Positions 29,597 to 40,500 of a stretch of 64,000 nucleotides of DNA are shown in pieces. The first letter of the stretch is position 1. Each line of letters starts with the position of its first letter. The stretch is from Saccharomycopsis fibuligera x Saccharomycopsis cf. fibuligera. Its lineage: Eukaryota; Ascomycota; Saccharomycetes; Ascoideales; Saccharomycopsidaceae. The position numbers and the translations under genes were made by a program. The notes beneath the pieces were generated by a model that worked only from the letters and a program-made list of their open reading frames with translations, was not told where the DNA came from and did no database searches. The stretch is from contig CP012811.1 of NCBI GenBank assembly GCA_001936135.1, positions 372,001 to 436,000 on the forward strand, read 5' to 3'.

Positions 29597-32572
29597 TCAA
29601 AATTTTCTCTTTTTACTAGGACGAGCGTTCTTTTCTTTTCTCTTTTGCTTAAGACCTCTTTCTTTTCTAATATGCTCAGTACTTTTGAGCTCATTGGTAT
29701 TAGAAGCCCCAGCTTTTCTAAACCCTTTGACGTCCTGGCCTCTTTCCATAGCAGCTTCAACCTTCTTCTTTTGTTTCTCGTAATCATCTCTGAACCTATC
29801 TGGCATCTTTGGCGCTTTGACATTCTTGTGCTTGAATTTCTTATTGCCATGGGCTCCGTTACCGGTTTGTTGCTCTGCTGCACCGACTCTCAAACTCGTT
29901 GAAGAAACATGATTGGCCTGTTTCCATGATTCAAATCTACCGGATTTATAGGTAGCTGGAATTTTTTGCCCACTTTCACCAATGATGAATTTCTCATCAG
30001 TGGATCTAGAGTTGACGTATTTCTTCTTGCCTTTGTCCCATTTATAAACTTGCTGATTCTGTTTATGTACTTGAACTTTGTCGTCACCGTCAAGGTCAAA
30101 TGTGGCATGTTGTGCATCATTGACAAAGGAACTCGTTGCTCCTGGAACATCGTACTGCTTGTCTTGAATGTCAGCAGTAGGAGCATAGTGCGAAAGGAAG
30201 AAATTTGGATCTTTGTATGATTTCTTTTCCTTCTTTTTAGCAATGGATTTTTCTTTGGCTTTTTTAGTTGCTGCTTTATTGTGTTCAATGATATCATCAG
30301 CATCTTCAAAAGTGTCACGAAGTTCATTTTCTGATGGAACAACGTCAAACCCAACTTCATGCTCATCTCCCTTGAGAATCTGGTCCTGCAATGAGTGACT
30401 AAGACCAGCAATTCTTTCTTTTTCAAGCAACTCTCTTCTTTCTTGAGCACGCTGCTGTATTGGAGCAAGTTGTCTTCTTCTTTTATTCATGAAATTCAAC
30501 ATCTGCTCATTCTGTTTGTTGAATTCAAATACGGTTTCCTTGTTTTTTCTATTTTGCAACTTAAGCAAAAAGTTCTCTTTTTCCTTATCTAGATCATCAC
30601 CGAACAACAAGTTCTGTTCATACCAACCGCTATTAAGTAATTCTTTTGATCTTTTCAAAGACTCGGCGGAAGTAATTTTAGATTTGGTCTTATAGTACAA
30701 CTTCTCGGCCTTCTCAGAAACTTTACGAATCGTTTGTAATTCATAATTCTTCATCAATGTGTTGAAAAAGTCCATGAGGTTATCAAGTTGAGATCTTGGA
30801 GGGGAACCAAGTACCAATCTATCAGTGTATGAAACTTTTGGTTCCACGTACTCTGTACCTTCTTGTTCACATTTTGCTTTGAGCAACTCTTTTCTCTTAT
30901 TGTGCATTCCTGTTAACAAGATTTTTCTGCCCAAAAACAATTCCATCTCTACCAAAGACGGCACTTCATTTGGTGTCACTATACTATATGCAAAACCAGT
31001 ATTACCAGCTCTTGCAGTTCTACCAACTCTATGCACAAATAATTTAGAAGAAGCTGGCAAAGTGTAATTGATAACGTATTTCAATAATGGAATATCAATA
31101 CCTCTGGCTGCCACATCAGTAACAACCAACAAAGATGTTATACCGGCTTTGAAATTATATAATTGTCTTCTTCTTGCGTGTTGATCTAATGTACCATAAA
31201 TGTATGATGCGGCATAACCTGCTTCATTAAGCAAATTCTTGATATATTCAACATGATGTCTAGTTGGTACAAACACCAATGTAGCATTTGGTGACACCAA
31301 TTCGTTAGCTTTGGCAAATTTCACTTTTTCAAACTTCTTTTTACCTTTCTTGTTGTATTTCTTCTTTTTATCATCATTATTCTGGTCATCGTCATCATCA
31401 TCACTATCGCTATCTGATGCATCATGTTTAAGGGTCTTAAATTCGTCAAGCTTAGCAATTTCTTCACGAGTTGATAATGGTAATTTGATAATTTCTTGAA
31501 TGATAAATAGCAAAACAGCTTCTCTTTCCTGTTGTTTGGAACTTAGGAAACACATCTCCAATTGGTCGGAGATTTTCGCTTCTGAATCCAATCTAATTAA
31601 CACAGGATTACTGAGTCCCACTTTGGCAAAATTAACCAATGTTTTTGGTAATGTTGCACTAAACAAGATTGCTTGTCTACTGGCTGGTAATGAAGCAATA
31701 AGTTCATTTAATGCTTCTTCAAAAGCAATTTCAAACAATTGATCAGCTTCATCAAACACAATGTACCGCACTGATTTCAAATCCAAACTCATTTCGGTTC
31801 TCAAATGCAAAAATCTACCTGGGGTGGCAATGATAACATCTGGGTTCAGCAACATGGAGGTGAACTGTTCTTCCAAAGAATCACCACCCACCAACACAAT
31901 AGCTCTCAAATCTGTTCCTCTTGCAAATTCTTTAAAAGCTTTGAATGTTTGTAATGCCAATTCTCTGTTTGGCGCCAAAATAATACCTCTGGCCCCAACT
32001 TTGGCAGAATGAGTTTTCAAATTCTCAATGATTGGTAAAAGAAAAGCAGCGGTTTTACCAGAACCGGTTCTTGCCATACCCACCACATCTCTTCCGGATA
32101 AAATAAACGGAATTGTCTTTCTTTGAATTGGAGTTGGTTGCTTGTAACCTTTCTTGGAAATGTTATGAAGAATCTTTTTGGAAAGGCCAAAACTCTGGAA
32201 AGTACCGCTTTTAGCCTTCTTGGCCAGCGGCAACAAATTGGTACCAATGTATTCTTTGATGTTGTCTTCATCATCAGAGAGTTCCAAATTTGGCATTTTC
32301 TCCTCTTCCTGTTTGGCTTTATCTTTTTTTGGATCTTTCTTATCCTCTTTCTTTGCATTTTTGTTCTTACTTTCTTTCTTTTTGTCATCGTCTTCATCTT
32401 CATCTTCTTCATCGTCTTCTTCTCCTTGATCTGAGTAGATGATTTCATCCTGATATTGCATATTGTCTTCTCCTTCGCTAGAGCTTCCGCTGTCGCTTTC
32501 AGAGTCACTGTGGTCATCGCCTAAAGCGAACTTAGACGACAAATCATACGTTTCATCTTCTGAGTCAGACAT
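29597..32572 (-). CDS. DBP10: DEAD-box RNA helicase Dbp10 (60S assembly)
   Basis: Nucleolar ATP-dependent RNA helicase for 60S ribosome maturation (DDX54 family). The 991-residue frame is close to the 995 residues of S. cerevisiae. In order: an acidic Asp/Glu/Lys N-terminus (1-110), Q-motif region GLSKKILHNISKKGYKQPTPIQ, Walker A ARTGSGKT (Lys173), DEAD at 274-277, LFSATLP, an acidic Lys-rich insertion in the second RecA lobe (about 385-420), VTDVAARGIDIP and HRVGRTARAG, then the long basic Dbp10-type C-terminus with FFLSHYAP and a Lys/Arg tail. Start ATG 32572-32570. It shares a 353-bp divergent promoter with EMW1 carrying ribosome-biogenesis-type elements. Confidence 0.97.
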   Translation of the reverse strand: MSDSEDETYDLSSKFALGDDHSDSESDSGSSSEGEDNMQYQDEIIYSDQGEEDDEEDEDEDDDKKKESKNKNAKKEDKKDPKKDKAKQEEEKMPNLELSDDEDNIKEYIGTNLLPLAKKAKSGTFQSFGLSKKILHNISKKGYKQPTPIQRKTIPFILSGRDVVGMARTGSGKTAAFLLPIIENLKTHSAKVGARGIILAPNRELALQTFKAFKEFARGTDLRAIVLVGGDSLEEQFTSMLLNPDVIIATPGRFLHLRTEMSLDLKSVRYIVFDEADQLFEIAFEEALNELIASLPASRQAILFSATLPKTLVNFAKVGLSNPVLIRLDSEAKISDQLEMCFLSSKQQEREAVLLFIIQEIIKLPLSTREEIAKLDEFKTLKHDASDSDSDDDDDDQNNDDKKKKYNKKGKKKFEKVKFAKANELVSPNATLVFVPTRHHVEYIKNLLNEAGYAASYIYGTLDQHARRRQLYNFKAGITSLLVVTDVAARGIDIPLLKYVINYTLPASSKLFVHRVGRTARAGNTGFAYSIVTPNEVPSLVEMELFLGRKILLTGMHNKRKELLKAKCEQEGTEYVEPKVSYTDRLVLGSPPRSQLDNLMDFFNTLMKNYELQTIRKVSEKAEKLYYKTKSKITSAESLKRSKELLNSGWYEQNLLFGDDLDKEKENFLLKLQNRKNKETVFEFNKQNEQMLNFMNKRRRQLAPIQQRAQERRELLEKERIAGLSHSLQDQILKGDEHEVGFDVVPSENELRDTFEDADDIIEHNKAATKKAKEKSIAKKKEKKSYKDPNFFLSHYAPTADIQDKQYDVPGATSSFVNDAQHATFDLDGDDKVQVHKQNQQVYKWDKGKKKYVNSRSTDEKFIIGESGQKIPATYKSGRFESWKQANHVSSTSLRVGAAEQQTGNGAHGNKKFKHKNVKAPKMPDRFRDDYEKQKKKVEAAMERGQDVKGFRKAGASNTNELKSTEHIRKERGLKQKRKEKNARPSKKRKF

Positions 32573-32925
32573 AGTTTGGTATATGGGTTAAAACTGAGAA
32601 TTATGCCTTGTATATTCTTCGTCAAATTAAAGGAGAAGAAACACTATACTAATTATATCCAAGCCTTGAGCTCTGCCTTACAAAGTACTATACAAAAAAA
32701 AAAATTTTTTCTTCGCAGCTCATCTGCATTAAGATACCCGGAGTGTGAGATGTGCATAGCAGAACGTTGACATGCATGATGAAAAATAAAAAAAAAAAAT
32801 AAAAAAAATTTTCTCTTTCTGCTTGATTTGTAAGAGGAGATGGGGAAGAGTAAATCACAAGAGACTGAGAGCAGAAGTTAGCAATTATTGAGTGCTGCCA
32901 AATACCCAAAAGCTTCACATCAAAA
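32573..32925. promoter_or_regulatory. DBP10/EMW1 bidirectional promoter with RRPE/PAC-like elements
   Basis: 353 bp between divergent starts. A-run/T-run junctions (RRPE-like AAAAATTTT) occur at about 32700-32710 and 32804-32813, and a PAC-like GCTCATC lies at 32718-32724 just after the first. RRPE followed by PAC is the classic arrangement of ribosome-biogenesis promoters in budding yeasts. The PAC match is partial, so this is suggestive. Confidence 0.5.
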
Positions 32926-35900
32926 ATGCCCGAGGTGAATACTCACTTGCTTAAGCAACTTCATACCTACTTGCTTTTGCTCACTCCATACAGTAGTTTC
33001 AAGAAGCTAGTCAACTTGGATCAAATCAAGAGTGATACTCAAGGCTTGCAACATTTATTAGAGCCAGTATCATTGGTTCTTAGAGGACACTCCAGTAAAG
33101 TTCTTGAATTGCCAGTCTACAAAGAATTATTTTGCAGTGAAACTAGATTAGATATAATAAGCACAAGATATCAAGAGACTAAAAATATTAATAGTGCAGT
33201 CAATGACTATGTCAAGCAGATTTTGGCACAAGGTTCTTCATCTTCATCAAAATACTCAAAAGAAGTTTTTCAGTCATTGATTTTGATACTTGCTATTGCT
33301 TTAGGTCAGTGTTTCATCCAGCTCAATTTCACTGGTCCTTCAATCAAAGATTTCAGCTCTAAGAATTTATTTTTCCCGAAAATCGAAAGTACTTCAGATT
33401 CAGAATCCAGTAAGCAATTAGATCAAGACATAATTAAAGCATTAGATCTTCAAGGCCTCAGTGCTTATGAATTGTCCGATGACCCATTATTACTTGTAGT
33501 CTCTTTGCAGTTATTAGAACACTTAACAAATGCACAAGACTGGTCTCTTTTGTCCAATGCAGATTCTCTTTCCGCTGAGCTCATCAATGATAAGGCTGAA
33601 GCTAACGTAAAGGCTATCTTATCTAACAGTAACAACAATGATGATAATTCTGCTACTACTGCTACTGAAATTACCTCGGCTGTGGCTCTTTGGTGGAGAT
33701 CAAGATTTTTACAAGTGCAAATGTCCCTCTTCACTGAACCTTCAGGCACGATATCCTCCGTGACTGCCACTTTGCTAGATTCAAGAATCATTGATATTAT
33801 AGTGACCAAACAATCTATTTCTGAAGAAATAATCAAACAAATTTACGTTATGTATCATTTAGAAGCCGCAAGAAACTCAATTCACGCCGAGATTGAAACT
33901 TTGACTATTCCTGCATTGGATAAGGCTCAAAAACTTTCCAAATTGGAATTAGTGTTGACGGGGGCTAAAGCTAAAAGAACAAAATATCAAGAAAAAGCTA
34001 TTGCCAGCTTGATTGTTTTGGCCAAATCAGATGAAAATTTGAAGTTGTTGCCTACTGATGTTTCCAAAGCTGACATTGAGGCAGAAAAGAATAATGACGA
34101 TAATAATGATGACGATAATGACATTGATGCCAAACAGTTGAATTCTGATTTGTTGTTGGAAGTTCCACAATATGAGTCCATTGACGATGATGCGGTCAAT
34201 GAGATTATGGAAAATGATGATGTTGAGAACGGCAAGACCTTGAAACGTATAAAATTATCATTTGAAAACTACGAAGAAGAAGGAGACGAAAACAACGAAT
34301 CAAACAATTCAATCTCCAAGGAACAAAGAGTCTTGCCAATTGCCATTAGAGCCGAAAACATTCCTGTTTCATTGAAAGACTTGGACCCTAACGAACAACC
34401 AAGGTTGAATGATTTAGACAGCATTCAGCTCTTTTTGAGATTGAAAACCATCAGACAAATTTCTCCATCTGGAAGTCACTTAGTCGAGGAAGAATTAATG
34501 GCCCTTGTTGCCAGAATTATTGCTAATAATTCTGAGCATATTAAAAAGGAATACCCTGCCATCAACTGGTTGCTTTTCTCCAAGGCACTTTGGGAAAGAT
34601 CATTGATCGAAGCAAACAAGGCCAAGACGGTAGAAAGAGGAATTTTTCAAATGCAAGCTCTTGTGGAAGAAATGAATAGCAAGATCCAAACTCGCTTATT
34701 TGGCACCCAATCTAAAAAAGATGAAGCCAAGGAACAGAACCCCTCGCTTGTTTCTGCCAGTGCCGCTAGATTAAGATACATTAATCAACTTCCGCTCGCT
34801 CCAAGATGGTCTCTGGATGCTGCCCTTGCGGAAAAATTCATGTCGATTGGGGTGATGAAGTCCGCGGTGGAGATTTACGAAAGACTTCAAATGATTCCTG
34901 AGATGGCTGTATGTTACGCTTCTTTTGGCCAAGAAGCTGAAGCTGAACGTGTTTTGAGAGCAAGACTTGCAAGTCGTCCAAATGATGCTAGAACGTGGTC
35001 GATTCTCGGTGATGTTCTCCAGGATCCAACATTATGGGAAAAAGCATGGGGTATTAACAAGTACCAGAATGCCAAGGTGTCGTTAGCCAAATATTATTAC
35101 AACAGAAAGCAACAAGGCTCGGAAAATTTGGATCTTGCCGTGAAACACATGAACGATGCACTTGTCATTAACCCGTTAAATTTCAACAATTGGTACTTCT
35201 ACGGATGTCTTGGATTAGAATCAGAACAGTATGAGTTAGCTGCTGAAGCGTTCACTCGTTGTGTTGCTCTCGATGATACTCATACTCATTCTTGGAGTAA
35301 TTTGGGTGGGGCATTGATCCATACTAATCGTATCAAACAAGCATTTGCAGCTTTCAATAACGCCATCAAGACTAGTGATACTTCAAATTGGCGTATTTGG
35401 GAAAATTATTTAATCACCGCTGGTAAATTGAAAGACTGGATTCAGGTGGTCAGAGCCAGCAAGACTTTGCTTGAGTTGAAAAAAGATGAGTCAGTGATTA
35501 ACATGAAAATTGTTGAAGCCTTAGTTGAAGAATTAATGACAGATGAGTATCCAAAAGAAGAGGAAAATGACGAAGGACAAAAGAAGTTGACGTTTTTTCA
35601 AAGATCATGTCTTGATTATATTTGCAACCAATTGCCAAAAGTCAATACCCGCAATGCTAGACTTTGGAAAATTCAATCCAAGGTTGAATTATGGCGCCGT
35701 AAACCATGGAATTCTCTCAGCTGTATGGAAAAAGCATACCGTGTGGACTGTAATAATGAAAACTTGATCTCTAACGAAGAAGCATGGAACGAAGCGGTAG
35801 AGTCATGTCTTGACTTGGTGGCGGCTTATGAATCTCTTGGTGAAATGCCGGGCAAATATGGCGCTGGGGATTTGGTTTGCAAAGATTGGAAATTTAAGGC

Positions 35901-35997
35901 AAGAAGTTCAATCAGATCATTGATGAGTAAAGGGAAGATCAGTTGGGAGGATTCCGAAGGTTGGGAGAAGTTGGTGGATGCTAAAGAGCAGTTGTGA
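32926..35997 (+). CDS. EMW1: TPR protein Emw1 (TTC27 family)
   Basis: Essential TPR-repeat protein conserved to human TTC27, required for cell-wall integrity in yeast. The 1023-residue frame (904 in S. cerevisiae) carries the family core around residues 620-720: LPLAPRWSLDAALAEKFMSIG, MIPEMAVCYASFGQEAEAE, RPNDARTWSILGDVLQDPTL and YQNAKVSLAKYYYNRK, followed by canonical TPRs (NPLNFNNWYFYGCLGLESEQYELA and the next two). A Thr/Asn/Asp-rich insertion (about 225-245) and an acidic stretch (about 385-465) account for the extra length. Start ATG 32926 follows an A-rich leader; divergent from DBP10. Confidence 0.93.
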   Translation: MPEVNTHLLKQLHTYLLLLTPYSSFKKLVNLDQIKSDTQGLQHLLEPVSLVLRGHSSKVLELPVYKELFCSETRLDIISTRYQETKNINSAVNDYVKQILAQGSSSSSKYSKEVFQSLILILAIALGQCFIQLNFTGPSIKDFSSKNLFFPKIESTSDSESSKQLDQDIIKALDLQGLSAYELSDDPLLLVVSLQLLEHLTNAQDWSLLSNADSLSAELINDKAEANVKAILSNSNNNDDNSATTATEITSAVALWWRSRFLQVQMSLFTEPSGTISSVTATLLDSRIIDIIVTKQSISEEIIKQIYVMYHLEAARNSIHAEIETLTIPALDKAQKLSKLELVLTGAKAKRTKYQEKAIASLIVLAKSDENLKLLPTDVSKADIEAEKNNDDNNDDDNDIDAKQLNSDLLLEVPQYESIDDDAVNEIMENDDVENGKTLKRIKLSFENYEEEGDENNESNNSISKEQRVLPIAIRAENIPVSLKDLDPNEQPRLNDLDSIQLFLRLKTIRQISPSGSHLVEEELMALVARIIANNSEHIKKEYPAINWLLFSKALWERSLIEANKAKTVERGIFQMQALVEEMNSKIQTRLFGTQSKKDEAKEQNPSLVSASAARLRYINQLPLAPRWSLDAALAEKFMSIGVMKSAVEIYERLQMIPEMAVCYASFGQEAEAERVLRARLASRPNDARTWSILGDVLQDPTLWEKAWGINKYQNAKVSLAKYYYNRKQQGSENLDLAVKHMNDALVINPLNFNNWYFYGCLGLESEQYELAAEAFTRCVALDDTHTHSWSNLGGALIHTNRIKQAFAAFNNAIKTSDTSNWRIWENYLITAGKLKDWIQVVRASKTLLELKKDESVINMKIVEALVEELMTDEYPKEEENDEGQKKLTFFQRSCLDYICNQLPKVNTRNARLWKIQSKVELWRRKPWNSLSCMEKAYRVDCNNENLISNEEAWNEAVESCLDLVAAYESLGEMPGKYGAGDLVCKDWKFKARSSIRSLMSKGKISWEDSEGWEKLVDAKEQL

Positions 35998-36962
35998 GTT
36001 ACCATGACGCAGTTATTTAGATGCTTAGATTATTTATTAGTAACTTTAGCTGGATAATATACCTAATGGATGCCCATTTGTACTTTTTAATATTACGAAT
36101 AACGTATTTTCTCTGTTGGATATCAATGACTACAGCTTTCTCGTTGGCATAGATACGTACAATAATATAATTTAATAAAGCAGCCCGCGTGCGAGGTACT
36201 GACTGACTTGCTCAGCAACATACTTTCAAGACATCAGTAACTAAAATAAAATAAATAACCAAAGTAATCATACAGCTGCTGCTTCAATAGCGCGCTGTCC
36301 TGGCATTTTTGTATAAACCCACAACGAAGCGTTTCCCCCACTATCTGTCTTTCAATCTGCAGAACCGGAAGGACACGAACACGTCTATGGAAATCTCATA
36401 TTTGTCTATAATCCATTTTATGATATATTCTGCAAGGAGACTCTGCTGGGTTAAGCATATGAGCTCAATGCGTTACTGGTGGTTCTAATGATTAAAATAC
36501 AAATTTAAGCGTCGATGTTAGCTTTGAGGTCATTTCTTAATGATTAATGGTGCGTGTTCAACAAAAAAAAATGATCAACGCCACGCTACGCTCAACGGCC
36601 TGTTTTTTTCCTAAAGACAAACGTTGACTTGCAAACAGGGAGAGACATTGTACGTGCACGCTATCGAAAAAGTGAGCAGGTTTGTATTTAAATTGGATAT
36701 TATAATGAACGTAAACATACACCGCAAACATTAATATTGGCTAAGTTGGTACTGTAATACTAACAGAATACTAACAATAATAAAACGAACATACTATACA
36801 CATTTAACATGAAAAGAACACCAAAAATCAAACAAATTGGAGCACTATTACAAAGAACGCAAGTAGTATAGTTGAAAAGATTCAAAATAACAAGATCGAT
36901 TAGTAATAGTAATAGAAGCAACGAGTAAGTAAAGTAAATAGACAATAACTATGATAGTAATA

Positions 36963-36993
<31 letters not shown>

Positions 36994-37511
36994 TAATAAT
37001 AGGAAAACAAAAACAAGAAAAAAATAATGAAAGGAAAACTTAAAACACTCTAAAAAAAAAGTTCATTGTAAATAATGTAGTTGAAAATAGAAACTTCTTT
37101 TTTTTTCTAATTAAACGTTCTTTATTCTTTGATGGATAGTGAATAAACTTAACCGGGAAAACTGGCAAATGGCAATCCAGGTTGCGAATTGCCTTTGTTA
37201 ATATGCAAGCATCCAATGAATAGTCTCTCTCTTTACTATTCATAAAATAAAACATACAGCAGCAACACCAGAAATTCATGAAACCAGCAAAGCAAACAGA
37301 AAACAGCAAACAGGATGATGAGGAAAATGCTAGTTGTGAAGGATAAATGAGAAGAGACAAAAAAAAGAAGCACATACTGTAAAGGAAAAAAAAACTGGCA
37401 ACTCTCTCAACTTTTACCAATTTTTTATCCCTCAATTGATATACTTTAATTTATTGTTCTTCCCTATTCTTTTTTTTTTCAATGAAATTAGGCCTAATTC
37501 ATAAAAGCAGC
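35998..37511. other. EMW1/FAS1 convergent intergenic region
   Basis: 1.5 kb between convergent stops, unusually long for two 3' ends. AT-rich, with an (ATA)n-type microsatellite at about 36957-37001 and long A-rich tracts before FAS1. No RNA gene or credible ORF seen. Confidence 0.55.
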
Positions 37512-40500
37512 TTATTTTTGGTAGCTTTCCCAGTTTTCAAGCACCTGCTTGATCTTTTCAGAACCAGTCAAGTTGTAAACTTCCTCAAAGTAATCTTTAG
37601 TAACTTCAAATGGTCTAGCGGTCAAGTTAGGAATGTACTTGTTAACCAAATTGTCAACCTTAAGAGCCTTTTGTGGAATCTTCTTCAACAAGAATTTCTT
37701 AAATGGTTGCACACCACCTCTCAAGTATGAAGAATGGAATGGCACAGAAATACCCTTTAATGGAATACAAGCAAAACCTCTTTGCAAATCAATTGGCTGT
37801 GGTTTAGCAACAGATTGCTTAGAAACTTCATCGGTGATATCATTCAAGTATTCAGCAATCTTCTCCACTGGCAATTGTTCTTGCAATTTGACAATATCAA
37901 TCTTCTTCAACTTGAAGACATTCAACACATTGGTCAAGGTGTCCAAGGCTCTCAAGTCACCAGCAGCAACATATTGTTGATTTTCCACATTGTAGTTAAC
38001 AATTTCCAATAACCAGTTGGTACGTTTAGCAATAGCTTCAACGACAAATCTCAAGGCAGCATCGTTGAAAGTCTTGGAGATTCTAGTTGGGTTACAAGCA
38101 ACCATACCGTAGTTGGATCTGCCCAATTCATCTCTTTCAACGGCAACTTGCATAGTCATACCTCTGTAAAACACAACCTCCACAAGAGATTCAATTGGCA
38201 TGACATCACCCAAAGAAGCCAAAGCAGAATATTCACCCAAAGAGTGACCTGCAAAAACACAGTTTTCTGGTACAAGACCCTTGGATTTCAAATCTTCAAA
38301 AGCAGCTTTTTCCATCAATGTCAAAGCTGGTTGAGTAAATTGAGTAGCAGACAACAATCCAGATGGTGACTTGAAAGTGTAAGATTTGGTCTTGTTGGTA
38401 ATTTCCTTGAAAATCTTTTCAGACTTCAAGTTACCATTGTGATCAATAGTTTCAAAAGTCATGCTGGTGTAGTTCTTTCTAATGGCTCTACCAGTGACAC
38501 CACCAAAGTGAACAGTTAAGACCTTTGGATTGTTCTTCACAATGTCCAAAATAGAGAAACCGTATTGCTTCAACAAATGAGAATCGGCTCTGTCCCAAAC
38601 ATCCTTAGCAATAGCAGAAGACTTGTACAAGTCCATACCCATATTCTGTTCTTGAGAACCTTGACCAGTGAAAAGATAAGTGGAAAATGGTTGAGAAATT
38701 TCTGCTTGAGCATCCAAAACCAATTCATCAGTTTCGGCATTCTTGGTGGTTATTTTGACAATCTTACGACCGTTAACCATACCAATGTGTTCCAATTCGG
38801 TAGTCAATTCAGTACCTGGCAACACCATAGCAGTGAAGTTGGCCTTGTATGCCTTAATTCTTTCAGCAACATTGTCAGCGCCCCACAATTCAACCAAGGC
38901 ACGCACAGAAGCAGAAGTGTACATACCATGGGTAATAGTACCTGGCAAATTAGCATATTTGGCAAAGATTGGAGAAACGTGGATAGGGTTGTAATCACCA
39001 GAAACAAGAGCATATGGTTCGTTGGATCCTGGCAAGTGAATGCTATTGATGGATTCAGAGGAAGCGATGGTGATTGGAGCATCAAACAATTTGGTTTCTT
39101 CAATAGAAGTACCATTTCTGGACAAGTAGTCAAGAACTGGGTTACCGTAAGATTCAGCAGCTTCATAATCAACTTCACCGATTTGCTTGATTTCTTTAGT
39201 TGGCAATTCCAACAAGATTTTACCAGTAGTTCTAACAGAAGAGAAAATCTTTTCGTTCTTGTAAGCAACTTCAGTTTCACATTCAAAAGTCAAAGTTTCA
39301 CCCAAAATGTCAACTTGTTCATCGTTAAAATGAGCCCAGTCCTTAGACTTCAAAACAGCAACATCCTTTAAAGACTTGAAGGCAACTTTAACTGGCTTTT
39401 CAACAATCTTGTCAAAAGTGTTTTCGAAATCAGTGTAAACGCCTCTGTAAAAGAATTCGGAAACAACTTCCAAGACAGCTTCACCTTCCTGGCCATTAGC
39501 ATCAACTCTAAAGATGGTACCAAGCACTCTAACTTGTTTACCAGTTGGCTTGTTGATAATAGAAACAACTTCAGATTTGGTGTTAACAACATCTCCAATT
39601 TTCAATGGAGCAGCGCCAGACTTGGTAATAAAAGAGTTGGACAAATGCACCAACTTCAACAAATCACCATCAATCTTCTTGTGGAAAACAGCCTTCATGA
39701 TTCTTTCCCAACCAATGACAATAGCGAAGTCCATTGGAGCATGAGTCTTGCAGTAATCATTCTTGTTCTTGACAATGTGGGCAAATTCAGCAATGGATTT
39801 TTGGTTAATGGTGTATTGGTTACCGTAAACTGCGCTACGAATGTTGAAATCATCAACATACTTGTCAGCTTCACCAAACCATAATTTCCAGTAGAATTGC
39901 TTAATTCTGTCATTTCTGTCATTAATGTTTTCCAAAATTGGAGCGAAACCATCAGCGCTATTGTAAGTGTACAACAATTGCAATGGCAACAAACCTTTAT
40001 CGTGGTTTCTGTGAGTGAAAAGCAATAATTCAATAGTCTTGCCATCACTCAACAACTTAACTTCAATAAGATTCTTTGGCTTGGCGTTTTGAACGCTACC
40101 GTCAAGCAATCTGATAACGGTTCTGGTAGCATCCTTTGGATGTTCAATTTCAACAATAGCATGAGCAAACGGTTCAACCAAAGATTTGAATGGGTTGTCA
40201 ATGTAGTCAATACCTTGAACAAAGTATTTGGAGGTCAAGAAAGCATATCTCCAGTTTTTAACATCGCCAGCCAACAATTGGAACCAAGCATCATGCTTAT
40301 CCTTTGGTGGAACATTTTCACCCAACTTGTAAATGATCTTGTCAGTGGAGACTTCGACCTTCAAGTCAGAGGAAACTTTAGAAGCACTAATGGAAGCGTT
40401 TGGTTCAACGCCACCAAAGTACTCTTCAGCAGGAACAGCAGCCTTATCATTGCTGTATTGATCAGCCAACAATTTTTCAATCAAACCGTTGTTAATGTTG